Below, in pieces: positions 8,340-17,022 of a stretch of DNA of 64,000 nt. Made by a program: the position numbers and the translations under genes. The notes under the pieces are model-generated. The model searched no databases and was not told where the DNA came from. It saw nothing but the letters and a program-made list of their open reading frames with translations. The stretch comes from CAYZJB01 sp964478735 (GTDB lineage: Bacteria; CLD3; SB21): the NCBI GenBank assembly GCA_964478735.1, contig CAYZJB010000008.1, forward strand, positions 5,427 to 69,426, read 5' to 3'. Numbering within the stretch: position 1 is the first letter of the stretch; each line of letters begins with the position of its first letter.

Positions 8340-9519
8340 GAGGGTCCCATTGATTGACGATGCCGGCCGACGTTCCATCAGGCACATAAAAACTCGCAAC
8401 CAAAAGAATGATCGCACCGACCATAAAAGGAAGGAAAATGTACGGCTCGATGAAAATGGCGCCTCCCGCGATCATGCCCAGCATGCGGGCGAGAGTGCTC
8501 GTCGACTGAAAATATCCCATGACCTTTCCCTGTTCATCCGCGCTTGCCTGTTTACTGACATACGCCGACAACGTCGGAGTAAGCAAGGCACTCCCGACGG
8601 CAATCGCCGTCGTCGTCGCCAACAGCAGGATCAGTTCCGTGACGATGCCCAACAGGATAAAACCGACACCGGTTGTCAGCAGACCGGCCAGGATCAGACG
8701 TTGATCCGAATACCGTCGGCTCAGTTTTCCCATCATGCCCCCCTGAAGGATCGCGCTGACGATGCCCATAAAACCGAACAGATATCCCGTTTCGCGCGTA
8801 TGAAAATCCAGGCGTCTTTCTACAAAAAGCGCAAACGTGACGTACAAGATCGAAAAAGCAAAGTTGAACAGAAACCCGAGCGTGAACCCTCGCATGAGTC
8901 CGACCGACTCGCTGAATTCCATGAGCCAGTCCCGGAAAGCCTTGTCGGAACGCATGTGTCCACGGCGCTCGGCGGGAAGAGATTCTCCCAACCACAGCAC
9001 CGCCGCAAGCGCGCTGAAAGCGGCCAGTATCGCGGCACCGAAAAGCGGAAGCTGATATCCGGACTGTCCCAGCCATCCTCCAATGACGGGACCGATGATG
9101 AAACCCAATCCAAACGCCGCGCCGAAATATCCCATGCCTTTAGCGCGAGTTTCATGATCCGTGACATCGGCGATGATGGCCTGTAGCGTGGAAAATTTTC
9201 CCGCCAGCGCTCCTCCGAGTATTCTCGCAACCAGAATAAGGCCGAGGGAATCGGCAAATGCAAAGAGCAGATACGCTCCCGCACTCCCGGTAAGACACAT
9301 GATCAGAACCGGCCGGCGTCCGATCCGGTCTGACCATCGGCCCCAGAGCGGTGAAGTGATCAGCTGCATCAAAAGATACGATCCGGTCAACAGGCCAATT
9401 TCAAACGGTGAAGCGCCAAGGTGTTCGGCAAAATAAGGTAGAATCGGAATGACGATCCCGAAACCGATCATGTCGATGAGGGCCGTGAGGAAGACGATTC
9501 CGAGCGAGGCGGACTTCAT
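8311..9519 (-). CDS. MFS transporter, DHA1/TetA-like
   Basis: A 402-residue inner-membrane transporter with about 12 hydrophobic helices. Motif A of the major facilitator superfamily is present as GRWSDRIGRRPVL, and the N-terminus (LTALIDMIGFGIVIPILPYFAEHLGAS) resembles the TetA/multidrug H+ antiporter group. I chose the ATG at 9519 because it overlaps the stop of the upstream LOG gene by one base and begins just before the first helix. Longer starts would add 43 unlikely residues. The 3' end overlaps the mutase gene by 29 bases. The substrate is unknown. Confidence 0.9.
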   Translation of the reverse strand: MKSASLGIVFLTALIDMIGFGIVIPILPYFAEHLGASPFEIGLLTGSYLLMQLITSPLWGRWSDRIGRRPVLIMCLTGSAGAYLLFAFADSLGLILVARILGGALAGKFSTLQAIIADVTDHETRAKGMGYFGAAFGLGFIIGPVIGGWLGQSGYQLPLFGAAILAAFSALAAVLWLGESLPAERRGHMRSDKAFRDWLMEFSESVGLMRGFTLGFLFNFAFSILYVTFALFVERRLDFHTRETGYLFGFMGIVSAILQGGMMGKLSRRYSDQRLILAGLLTTGVGFILLGIVTELILLLATTTAIAVGSALLTPTLSAYVSKQASADEQGKVMGYFQSTSTLARMLGMIAGGAIFIEPYIFLPFMVGAIILLVASFYVPDGTSAGIVNQWDPHAKRTQNEI

Positions 9520-10226
9520 CACGGACGCTTTTTTTTGTAAAAACGCAGAATATGGTTCACGGCGTCTTTCGCATGATCGGTCACATAAAAGAGATCGAGA
9601 TCCTTTGGAGATATGTGCTTTTCCCCCAGTACGCGCTTTTGGACCCACTCCAACATCCCGCTCCAGTATTCCTTTCCGATCAGGACGATGGGAAATTTTC
9701 GGATTTTGCCGGTCTGAATCAATGTCACGGCTTCAAAAAACTCGTCCAGGGTACCGAATCCTCCCGGCAAAACAATGAAGCCCTTCGCGTATTTGACAAA
9801 CATGACTTTACGGACGAAAAAATAATTGAACCATATTTCATGCGTCAAATAATCGTTGCTCTTGGCTTCAAACGGCAGTTCGATCGACAAGCCGACCGAT
9901 TTTCCACGTGCCTTCAGCGCCCCTTTATTACTGGCTTCCATAATGCCCGGTCCGCCGCCGGTGATGACGGCAAATCCCGCTTTGACAAGCAGCCGACCGA
10001 GTTCCTCCGCCAGCGTGTAATTTGGCGAGTCCGCCGCCGTTCGGGCCGAGCCGAAAATACTGACGGCGGGTCCGATCTTCTCCATTTGCTCTACCCCATC
10101 GATGAATTCCGATAGAATTCGGAACATCCTCCAGGGTTCTTCTTTGCGATAGGATTTGTCGAGCGACTCGGCGAGATCGTCAAGCGCGAGGTGGAAGCCG
10201 TTGCGATGAATACTTCGTTTGCGCAA
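9519..10226 (-). CDS. LOG-family (TIGR00730) nucleotide-monophosphate phosphoribohydrolase-like protein
   Basis: A 235-residue Rossmann-fold protein of the LOG/YgdH family. The defining motifs are VITGGGPGIMEASNKGA and LPGGFGTLDEFFE (PGGxGTxxE). Characterised members cleave cytokinin-like or purine nucleotides at the N-glycosidic bond. The long N-terminus with 'WRMFRILSEFIDGVEQM' before the first beta strand is also found in the family branch common in Bacteroidetes-like genomes, so I keep the TTG start at 10226 although it overlaps the upstream gene by 47 bases. An ATG at 10127 (MFRILSEF) is the main alternative. Confidence 0.88.
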   Translation of the reverse strand: MRKRSIHRNGFHLALDDLAESLDKSYRKEEPWRMFRILSEFIDGVEQMEKIGPAVSIFGSARTAADSPNYTLAEELGRLLVKAGFAVITGGGPGIMEASNKGALKARGKSVGLSIELPFEAKSNDYLTHEIWFNYFFVRKVMFVKYAKGFIVLPGGFGTLDEFFEAVTLIQTGKIRKFPIVLIGKEYWSGMLEWVQKRVLGEKHISPKDLDLFYVTDHAKDAVNHILRFYKKKRP

Positions 10227-11277
10227 GCGAATCGTCCCAGATCAATGTGTGTGGTATGTTTTTTTCAGAAAATCGTTCAATTTCCGCATCTTCCAGCATG
10301 CCGATGAAAGCGTTCATCAGCGTCGCGTCCCACAGTCCCATCGCCGTTTCATCGCGCATGATGTCAAAGGCCTGAGCCTCCGTCAATGCGTCACGATACG
10401 GCCGGTCCGTGGTCAGGGCATCGTACAGGTCGACCGTCATGATGACGCGGGCGGTGATGGGGATGTCCTCTCCTTTCAACCCGTCGGGGTAGCCGGAACC
10501 GTTCCACCGCTCCTGATGACTGCGGATAATCGGCAGTACGTTGGCAAGGCTTTTGAGCGGCTTGCAGATCCGCTCCCCCAGGACCGTGTGCTGTTTCATG
10601 ACCTCAAATTCATCCGGCGTCAGTTTGCCTCTTTTGTGCAAAATCGAATCGGCAATGGCAATTTTACCGATGTCATGAAGAATGCCTCCGCGCCGGACCG
10701 CTTTACAAACTTCTTCCGATAAACCCATTTTCTGTGCGAGTTTTTCGCCGTAATACGAAAGACGATAGCAATGACTTTCGGTGTAAGAATCCTTTGATTC
10801 CACGGCCAGGGCCAGACTAAATATGACCGTTTCCGCATTTTCCAGTTCATCGGTGTAAACTTTGACGCGCAGCAGTGAACGAACGCGCGTGAGCAGTTCC
10901 AACCGGTTGAACGGCTTGGTGATAAAATCGTCGACGCCGAGTTCGATCCCGCGGAGTTTGTCGTTCAAATCGGTCAAACCCGTCAACATGATCACGGGAG
11001 TCAACCGCGTCGACGGATTGGATTTCAAATGACTGACCACTTCAAAACCGGTCACACGAGGCATCATGGCATCGAGGAGAATCAGATCGGGCGCTTCGGT
11101 TTCTACCATCCGCAGGGCTTCTTTTCCATCGGCGGCAGTGATGACCCGGTACCCCGCATCTTCCAGAAATTCCGTCAACAGCGAAACCATCTCATCGCTG
11201 TCGTCGGCAACCAGAATTCGCGCACCCAAACCGCCCGTAGAAGCAGCCGACGGCGTCTGGGAATTATCGACAGCCAT
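10180..11277 (-). CDS. Response regulator with HD-GYP output domain (RpfG-like)
   Basis: A 365-residue two-domain regulator. The receiver domain (about 18-140) has DDS, the phospho-acceptor D69 (LILLDAMMP) and KPF. The HD-GYP domain (about 145-330) contains GGILHDIGKIAI (H201, D202) and the HQERWNGSGYPDGL motif, so a c-di-GMP phosphodiesterase is expected. The C-terminal ~35 residues (NIPHTLIWDDSLAQTKYSS) are not part of either domain. It lies eight bases after queF in the long minus-strand operon, downstream of the chemoreceptor genes. No cognate histidine kinase is in the window. Confidence 0.93.
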   Translation of the reverse strand: MAVDNSQTPSAASTGGLGARILVADDSDEMVSLLTEFLEDAGYRVITAADGKEALRMVETEAPDLILLDAMMPRVTGFEVVSHLKSNPSTRLTPVIMLTGLTDLNDKLRGIELGVDDFITKPFNRLELLTRVRSLLRVKVYTDELENAETVIFSLALAVESKDSYTESHCYRLSYYGEKLAQKMGLSEEVCKAVRRGGILHDIGKIAIADSILHKRGKLTPDEFEVMKQHTVLGERICKPLKSLANVLPIIRSHQERWNGSGYPDGLKGEDIPITARVIMTVDLYDALTTDRPYRDALTEAQAFDIMRDETAMGLWDATLMNAFIGMLEDAEIERFSEKNIPHTLIWDDSLAQTKYSSQRLPPRA

Positions 11278-11285
11278 GTCACACC

Positions 11286-11714
11286 TTATTTCTTCTTATA
11301 TCTCGCCTCAGCCACCGTATGGATACCCCCGCGGATATTGTAGTCGGTGACGACCGTCATTTCCAGCGGGTCGCAGCAGCGCACCAGATCCGTGAGAAGC
11401 CGTTGGGTCAGGTGCTCCTGGAAGATACCGACATTGCGGTAGGTATACAAATAATATTTGAACGACCGGAGTTCGATGATATCGGCTCGCGGGACGTACC
11501 GAACCGTAATTTTTGCAAAATCGGGAAGGCCCGACCACGGGCAGACGGCGGTAAACTCGTCCGTTTCAATCGCTATCTCGGTGCGCTTCCCGGGATACTC
11601 GTAGGCGAACGTCTCCAAAAGCTCCGGCCGAATCGCCCGGACGTCGTCGAACGTAAATTTGAAATCCGGTTTGGCGGCGAATGCTTCAGGTTTTTTTCTT
11701 CGGTTCTTCGGCAT
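11286..11714 (-). CDS. queF: NADPH-dependent 7-cyano-7-deazaguanine reductase (type I)
   Basis: Reduces preQ0 to preQ1, the last soluble step before queuine insertion into tRNA. The 142-residue length matches the short, type I form. Catalytic Cys58 sits in EFTAVCPWSGLPDFAKI with Asp65 seven residues later; ELRSFKYYLYTYRNVG is the substrate-binding family motif. The ATG at 11714 overlaps the end of the upstream gene by 29 bases. It is separated from queE-queD-queC by about 6 kb and lies on the opposite strand, inside an operon of otherwise unrelated genes. Confidence 0.95.
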   Translation of the reverse strand: MPKNRRKKPEAFAAKPDFKFTFDDVRAIRPELLETFAYEYPGKRTEIAIETDEFTAVCPWSGLPDFAKITVRYVPRADIIELRSFKYYLYTYRNVGIFQEHLTQRLLTDLVRCCDPLEMTVVTDYNIRGGIHTVAEARYKKK

Positions 11715-12105
11715 GAACTTCTTCCGGATTGATCAAAGGATGAATAAACTTTTCATCGACGCGGTTTTCGTCTTTCAGAAACGCGGCAATCATCACCGCC
11801 CTTCTCGACAACAACTGCGCCCGGGACATTTCTCCAGTCTGTCGTAGTACTTCGGCTTTCGCCTTGAGCAGGTGCGCCGTGACTGCCCAGTGTTCAGCGT
11901 TGTCCGCCTGCCGCAGGGCATCGATCAGGCGTACATCATCGATCAATTCCAGCATCTCCCAGACGGCTCCAACGGCCGCTTTTCCATGCCGATCGATCGA
12001 TTCGACGGCCTGCACAAAATGGCGCTGCGCCGACAGTCCCATAATTTCCGCAATGACGCGGGCCAGGTCTTCAAATTGACGGATCAGGAAATCCCGTGCG
12101 ATCAT
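11686..12105 (-). CDS. Conserved hypothetical protein, DUF6483-like
   Basis: A 139-residue soluble helical protein with a lysine/glutamate-rich tail. The opening MIARDFLIRQFEDLARVIAEI resembles the start of DUF6483 proteins known mainly from Firmicutes; this is a weak, by-eye match. The region around LIDALRQADNAEHWAVTAHLLKAKAEVLRQTG looks like one or two TPR-type helix pairs. The ATG at 12105 is four bases after the HAD gene; the 3' end overlaps queF. No function can be given. Confidence 0.7.
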   Translation of the reverse strand: MIARDFLIRQFEDLARVIAEIMGLSAQRHFVQAVESIDRHGKAAVGAVWEMLELIDDVRLIDALRQADNAEHWAVTAHLLKAKAEVLRQTGEMSRAQLLSRRAVMIAAFLKDENRVDEKFIHPLINPEEVHAEEPKKKT

Positions 12106-12109
12106 ACAC

Positions 12110-12808
12110 TCAGGCGGCAATGGCGGCAAGGACGGCGTGAACGTCTGACAGATCGGTAAACATATGGTCCGGTCCGTAGGACAGCAGGTCTGCCACCGTA
12201 TGCCATCCGGTCGCGACGGCAATGGATCGGACATTCAGATGTTTACCGCACGTCACGTCGTGAGGACTGTCGCCGATGATGACGATGTCTTTTTGTAAAA
12301 AGGTTCGTTGAAACTGCTCGTGCACGCGTTGCAGGGCGATGGCCGGAAGCCGGTCGCGCGCCATCGCATCGCTGCCAAAGGCGCCGATCCACGGCGGATC
12401 GAAATATTTTAATAACCCGGCCCGGTTCAATTTGATCCTCGCACCCTCGACCACGTTTCCCGTCAAGAGACCGACGATGAATTCATCCGGCATTCCGGTG
12501 AGACGTTCAAGCAGTTCGCGCACACCCGCCAGGATGCTGACGTCGGATGGTCGAAGGCGTTGCGAAAGTTTCATGACGTAACGGTCGAGGGACTCCCGCA
12601 GGCGAGCTTGAATGTCTCCGTCCGGAACTCCCTGTTCCGTCATGATCTCGACCACGATCTGTGGATCGGTTTTTCCGGAAAACGACGTCTTGGCTACGTT
12701 ACCCGCGGTACCGAAAACTTCCGTCATCGCTTCCGTGATGGCCTGTCGGGCAATATGCCCGGTCGTCATCAGCGTACCGTCGATGTCAAACAAAACGAGT
12801 TTTTTCAT
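12110..12808 (-). CDS. HAD-superfamily hydrolase (phosphoglycolate phosphatase-like)
   Basis: A 232-residue HAD phosphatase. Motif I FDIDGTL (nucleophile in LVLFDIDGTLMTTG), motif II LLTGN and motif IV VIIGDSPHDVTCG are all present, with a helical cap of the class I type between them. The overall pattern resembles Gph-like phosphatases in Bacteroidetes-type genomes. The start ATG overlaps the upstream chemoreceptor stop as ATGA. The substrate is unknown; a housekeeping phosphate-ester repair role is only a guess. Confidence 0.9.
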   Translation of the reverse strand: MKKLVLFDIDGTLMTTGHIARQAITEAMTEVFGTAGNVAKTSFSGKTDPQIVVEIMTEQGVPDGDIQARLRESLDRYVMKLSQRLRPSDVSILAGVRELLERLTGMPDEFIVGLLTGNVVEGARIKLNRAGLLKYFDPPWIGAFGSDAMARDRLPAIALQRVHEQFQRTFLQKDIVIIGDSPHDVTCGKHLNVRSIAVATGWHTVADLLSYGPDHMFTDLSDVHAVLAAIAA

Positions 12809-14514
12809 GAGGCGTCCATCAGCCCGTCCATGTTGAACTGTTCGAGGCTCTTTTTCAATTCCTCCGACAGCGTCGTCAGGTCCGCCGATAGCGACGATGC
12901 CTGATTGCCCGATTTGACCAGTTGTTTGGAGCCCTCGGATATTTCCCGCAACGTGGTGACCACTTGCTCGCTCGCGGTCAATTGTTGCTGGGTCGACATC
13001 GAAATCTGCTTGGCGGAATCGGCCGTGTTTTGGGCGGCTTTCAGAATGTTCTCCAGCACGTCGTTGATCTTTTCGACCTGGTCGACGCCTTCACGGATGA
13101 GCTGGCCGCCTTCTTTCGTGTTTTTCACGATGTTGTCCATCGCCGATCGGACTTCAGAAACGGTTGTTTTGATTTCCTCCGTCGATTCCGCGACGGTTTC
13201 GGCAAGCCGGCGAATCTCCGACGCCACAATGGCGAAACGACGTCCCGCCTCTCCCGCACTGGTCGCCTCCAGGGCGGCATTGAACGAAATTAATTTGGTT
13301 TGCTCCGTGATGTTGTTGATGATCCCCATCACGTCGTTGATCTTCTGCATTTTTTTGTTCAACTCGCTGATCTCGGCAATGTCTTCGTCCGATTTCTGGC
13401 GAATCTCGTCCATTTTCTCCCGCGCCGTTCGCGACAGGTCCGCCGCCGTCTTGCTGATGTCGTGCGTTTGGTTGGCAATCGTTACGACCGATTCGGAATT
13501 TTCCGCGATGTATCGCGACGTGGACGTCAGTTCTTCCATCGTCGCCGTCGTTTCCGTCACCGATACCGACTGCTGGCTCGACGTTGCCGCCTGTTCTTTG
13601 GAAATGCTGAGGACGATGCTCGAACTTTCCGCGATTTTATGTGAACTGTCGGACAACTGGCGGGCCATCGCGCGCATACGGTCCGTCATCGAGTTGAACG
13701 CCTCACTCAGGTCCTGGAATTCATCGTGCGTCGGAATATCGATTTTTTGACCGAAATGGCCTTCCTGCACCTGCCGGATGCCTTCGTGAAGAATCCGGAT
13801 CGGGCGGTTGACATAACTGGACAGGACAAAACTCAGGACCATCGAGATCACAAACAACACGATGATCGTCAGTACGCTGACGATCACGATCCTCCGTTTC
13901 AGCGTATCCAGTTTGTTGACGAGGCGATGGCCGTCAAGGTCGACATACGCGTATCCCACGATGTCGCCCTGGGAATTGAGGATCGGACTGCCTCCGGTAA
14001 TCCATTTTCCCCAGTCGTCATCGTAAATGTCGCTGACCGTCGACGTTTGAAATTCCTTCTGCCATTTCAGCGGTTCTCTCTGGCCGACGGGAATGAAATT
14101 ATAAACCGTGTCCCCGCTCGCGGAGTCGATTTGGACCCAGCTGCCGTCGTCCTCTTCCGCGTCGACAATATGGATCATGGTGTCGGGGCTCGACGTACGG
14201 ACCTTCGTGTACGCGTATTTGACGTACAGCAAATCGTCTGTCCGGTTGTTGTCGCGGAATCGTTTGAGCGTCGCTTTGATTTCCCGATAGGCGTCGGACG
14301 ATTCGTCGGCGCGCGTATGGATCGTCTGATGGCGGTCGCCGTCGATCAAGGACGCCATCGTTTTGGAAACGCTCAGCGCGTACATCTTGAGGTGCATCTG
14401 GATGTCCTTTTCCGCCCGGATAATGACAAACCAGTATAGCGATGCGACCAGCATCACGCACAGTACGATCGAAAATCCGATCAAAATGAAAAACATCTTG
14501 AGTCCAAACCGCAT
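12805..14514 (-). CDS. Methyl-accepting chemotaxis protein with periplasmic sensor and HAMP
   Basis: A 569-residue transmembrane chemoreceptor. TM1 is about residues 7-31; the periplasmic sensor spans about 32-208 and ends in a Cache-like 'WITGGSPILNSQGDIVGYAYVDLDG'. TM2 is about 209-231 and HAMP about 232-284. The signalling tip is at about 400-437 (FNAALEATSAGEAGRRFAIVASEIRRLAE), which diverges from the usual E-interface consensus but keeps the GRRFAIVASEIRRLA core. A short C-terminal tail lacks the NWETF pentapeptide. Its 3' end overlaps the HAD gene by four bases; three bases separate it from the second receptor upstream. The ligand is unknown. Confidence 0.93.
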   Translation of the reverse strand: MRFGLKMFFILIGFSIVLCVMLVASLYWFVIIRAEKDIQMHLKMYALSVSKTMASLIDGDRHQTIHTRADESSDAYREIKATLKRFRDNNRTDDLLYVKYAYTKVRTSSPDTMIHIVDAEEDDGSWVQIDSASGDTVYNFIPVGQREPLKWQKEFQTSTVSDIYDDDWGKWITGGSPILNSQGDIVGYAYVDLDGHRLVNKLDTLKRRIVIVSVLTIIVLFVISMVLSFVLSSYVNRPIRILHEGIRQVQEGHFGQKIDIPTHDEFQDLSEAFNSMTDRMRAMARQLSDSSHKIAESSSIVLSISKEQAATSSQQSVSVTETTATMEELTSTSRYIAENSESVVTIANQTHDISKTAADLSRTAREKMDEIRQKSDEDIAEISELNKKMQKINDVMGIINNITEQTKLISFNAALEATSAGEAGRRFAIVASEIRRLAETVAESTEEIKTTVSEVRSAMDNIVKNTKEGGQLIREGVDQVEKINDVLENILKAAQNTADSAKQISMSTQQQLTASEQVVTTLREISEGSKQLVKSGNQASSLSADLTTLSEELKKSLEQFNMDGLMDAS

Positions 14515-14517
14515 ACG

Positions 14518-15693
14518 TCAACTCGCTATTTTATCTTTAAGGCTCTCCACCAATCGTTCGATTTCATCAATGACTTTGGCCGTCGACTGCGCCGATACGA
14601 AAAATTCGTCGATGCTCAGCGAAATGTTGCGGGCGGCTCCCGCCACCTGCTGGCTCGCCGACTGTTGCTGCTGGGTCGTCTGGGCGATCTGTTTCGCCGC
14701 GTCGGCCGTCGCCACGGAATCCTTTGCGCTGCGTTCCAGCATCGCCATCATCCGGTTCATCAACTGCATGGCCCGGTCGAGATAGCTTTTTTCAACTTCC
14801 GCCGCTTCGGTCAAATCACGAATCGAGGCGTCCATTTCATCGAGCGATGTAAAAATCAAATCTCCGGATCGGTCGATGTCCGTCGCCAGCCGACGAATGT
14901 CCGACGCAACAATATTGAACCGCTTACTCAATTCACCTGCCGAGGCCGCTTCGATCGCCGCATTGAAGGCGATCAAGCGCGTTTGGTCGTTCATCCCGTG
15001 AACGTAACGGATGATGTCGCGGATATCTTCAAATTTTCTCAACACCTGTGCAATCGCCTTCCACCGCGCGTCGTAGCTTGCGCGGACCGACTGCACGGCC
15101 CGCACGATGTCACGAATCTGGCCGATGCCTTGTGTATGCTCGTCCTTGGCCCGCCGCGCCGTCGATGAAACGCGCTGCGTACTGTCGGCAATCGACGCGG
15201 CCGATTGACTCAACTGTTCGATCGTGACGACGGTCTCATGAACCGACGCCGCCTGTCGCGGCAGCGTCGTCAATTGCTTTCGAAACGTCGTCCGCACTTC
15301 GATCATGGCTTTTTTGAGTCGGTTCAACTGGCCGTGAATTTCGTCGCGAAACGCGTGAATGGACTGGATGTGATGATCCAGATGACGGGCCAGTTCACCG
15401 AATTCCGGAACGACGCGCGATCGATTCAGGGTAATACGGTCCGGCAACCCATCGCGATTCAATTCGGCCAGAAGCTGATCCAGCGGCCGAAGGTTTCTGA
15501 AAATCCACAGGATCACCGATCCACTGAGCACGAGCGCCACCAGCATCACCCCGGCGGCCCGGGCGGCCGGACCGTCCACAAATGCCAGTATGATCCACGT
15601 ACCGGCCGACAATGCGGCCACGAGCGTCAAAACCGCAAGAGCGAGCCGCGGAAACAGTCCCAGCCGTCTGGGGCGACCGTTACGGCGTGGCAT
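14518..15693 (-). CDS. Membrane-anchored MCP-like receptor without a periplasmic sensor
   Basis: A 391-residue receptor-like protein. Two hydrophobic helices (about 15-37 and 46-66) are joined by only about eight residues, so there is no extracytoplasmic sensor. The cytoplasmic part is a long coiled coil with the tip FNAAIEAASAGELSKRFNIVASDIRRLATDI, a divergent version of the MCP signalling tip. Glutamine runs (QTTQQQQSASQQ) occur in the C-terminal arm. The start ATG at 15693 overlaps the end of the CheW-like gene by 14 bases. It may form mixed arrays with the neighbouring receptor, or sense membrane or cytoplasmic state; both ideas are inference. Confidence 0.88.
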   Translation of the reverse strand: MPRRNGRPRRLGLFPRLALAVLTLVAALSAGTWIILAFVDGPAARAAGVMLVALVLSGSVILWIFRNLRPLDQLLAELNRDGLPDRITLNRSRVVPEFGELARHLDHHIQSIHAFRDEIHGQLNRLKKAMIEVRTTFRKQLTTLPRQAASVHETVVTIEQLSQSAASIADSTQRVSSTARRAKDEHTQGIGQIRDIVRAVQSVRASYDARWKAIAQVLRKFEDIRDIIRYVHGMNDQTRLIAFNAAIEAASAGELSKRFNIVASDIRRLATDIDRSGDLIFTSLDEMDASIRDLTEAAEVEKSYLDRAMQLMNRMMAMLERSAKDSVATADAAKQIAQTTQQQQSASQQVAGAARNISLSIDEFFVSAQSTAKVIDEIERLVESLKDKIAS

Positions 15694-16021
15694 GTGTCAG
15701 ATCCAAAAGCAAAGCGCCCTCTTCACGGTGCCAGACAACCCCGGTGATCACTGACGTCTTAAGTTTTTTCCGAAGCAGAGAAGGAAGCGGCGAAACGGTT
15801 TCGGTTTGCACCGTCTGTATGCCAACCACATCGTCGATGCGGAAACGTTTGTTCCCGTCTCCGCGCAGCCGTACGCATCGACCGTGGCCATGGGAGACGG
15901 ACGCCGTATGGCCCAACAGTTTTCCCAGGTCTTCGCCCTGTTCGGACTTTTCCAACGACACGACCTGGTCGGTTGGCAGACCGCACAGAACGGAACCGAT
16001 TCGAAAGAAGAGCACTTCCAC
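15680..16021 (-). CDS. Short, degenerate CheW-like protein
   Basis: A 113-residue protein. The start MEVLFFRIGSVLCGLPTDQVVSLEK mirrors the first strands of CheW (…FRIGxxxxGLPxxxV…), and 'FRIDDVVGIQTVQTETVSPLPSLLRKKLKTSVITGVVWHREEGALLLDL' mirrors its second half, but the hallmark middle G-x-x-x-x-R-G block is missing. It is therefore a reduced CheW paralogue. The start is GTG at 16021, two bases after the intact cheW. The position between cheW and two receptors supports a coupling role. Whether it still binds CheA is doubtful. Confidence 0.75.
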   Translation of the reverse strand: MEVLFFRIGSVLCGLPTDQVVSLEKSEQGEDLGKLLGHTASVSHGHGRCVRLRGDGNKRFRIDDVVGIQTVQTETVSPLPSLLRKKLKTSVITGVVWHREEGALLLDLTHATP

Positions 16022-16023
16022 GC

Positions 16024-16530
16024 TTATGCCTCCTTCTCGCCGACCACGGCATCGGCAATCGCTCCGATGTCCAAAAGGATGACCGTCTCATCTTTGTGGA
16101 CGAATTCGCCGGCGACGAATTCGCGTTTTAGCGCCCCGATCATTTTGACTTCTTTCTGAATCTTCGAAACGGAAATATCCGCCATATCGACCACGTAGTC
16201 GGCTAAAAAACCGATCGTCCACTGGCCGCGGCGAACCAGCAGGATTCGATTGAGCGAATGATCCCCGACGCTGCCCAGTCCGAGAAACCGGGACAGATCG
16301 ACGACGCTCTCCAGGTCACCGCGCACGTTGACAATGCCTCGAAAATAATCGGCAAGGCCCGGAACAAAGGTAATCGGAAGAATGCCGAGAATTTCCTTCA
16401 CCCATCGTCCCTCGACGGCGTACAGCGATCCGCTGAGCTGGACGATCAGGATCTGGCGCGTTTCTTCATCGACGTTGACCGTCGTTTCATTGCGCTGCCA
16501 TCGCGCATGTTCGGGTAGCAGGGAGGACAT
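16024..16530 (-). CDS. cheW: CheW-domain coupling protein
   Basis: A 168-residue CheW protein that would link chemoreceptors to CheA. Recognisable blocks are 'ILIVQLSGSLYAVEGRWVKEIL', 'ITFVPGLADYFRGIVNVRGDLESVVDLSRFLGL' (the RG-x-V-N-x-RG core) and 'ILLVRRGQWTIGFLADYVVDMADIS'. About 25 residues precede the domain. The start ATG overlaps the stop of the upstream lipoprotein gene by one base. No cheA, cheB, cheR or cheY is present in the window, so the kinase partner must be encoded elsewhere. Confidence 0.93.
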   Translation of the reverse strand: MSSLLPEHARWQRNETTVNVDEETRQILIVQLSGSLYAVEGRWVKEILGILPITFVPGLADYFRGIVNVRGDLESVVDLSRFLGLGSVGDHSLNRILLVRRGQWTIGFLADYVVDMADISVSKIQKEVKMIGALKREFVAGEFVHKDETVILLDIGAIADAVVGEKEA

Positions 16531-17000
16531 CAGGGATGGTGAACCTTGAGTGAATAAAATCGTTCCGTGGTAATGACTTCAATGGACAGTTTTTCCGTCT
16601 GCCACCGTCGCTGTACATACGCGGCGTGCCGTGCCGTCAGTTCGGGCGGACCGTATGCCCTTTCCAGCCGCGCCAAGAGGGAATCGGATCCCGTGCGATC
16701 CGTCGATTCGCGAATCGTGCTCAATCCGTTGAACCGGCCTTCGGGCGACCACTCCAGGTAATAATCCGTCAGGCTGTCGCGAACGACGGTAATCCGCTGA
16801 CCGGGTGTCTCGTCGAGATCCGACACGATCTTCAACCCGCCGTTGCGTCCAATCAAGGAATCCAGACTTGTCCTCGAACTTCCCCAGTGCATTCCTTTAA
16901 ACCCGTGATGAAATTCAAACGGTGAGACGGGCTCGTCCGCTTTCCGGTCGCAAGAACCCGCGAACACAATCGCCAGTATGAAAAATCTAAACCAAGTCAT
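16530..17000 (-). CDS. Putative lipoprotein, 156 aa
   Basis: A small secreted protein with a lipoprotein-type signal (FFILAIVFAGSC, lipobox Cys at 17). The mature part begins with FEFHHGFKGMHWGSSRTSLDSLIG, a pattern (GMxWGxSxxxLxxL) seen in many short periplasmic proteins of unknown role, and includes 'LERAYGPPELTARHAAYVQRRWQTEKLSIEV'. It is the gene directly upstream of cheW and overlaps it by one base; 22 bases separate it from the CCA-adding enzyme gene. It could be a periplasmic ligand-binding partner of the receptors, but nothing in the sequence proves that. Confidence 0.72.
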   Translation of the reverse strand: MTWFRFFILAIVFAGSCDRKADEPVSPFEFHHGFKGMHWGSSRTSLDSLIGRNGGLKIVSDLDETPGQRITVVRDSLTDYYLEWSPEGRFNGLSTIRESTDRTGSDSLLARLERAYGPPELTARHAAYVQRRWQTEKLSIEVITTERFYSLKVHHP

Positions 17001-17022
17001 GCGGATTTACAAGAAGAATGGC

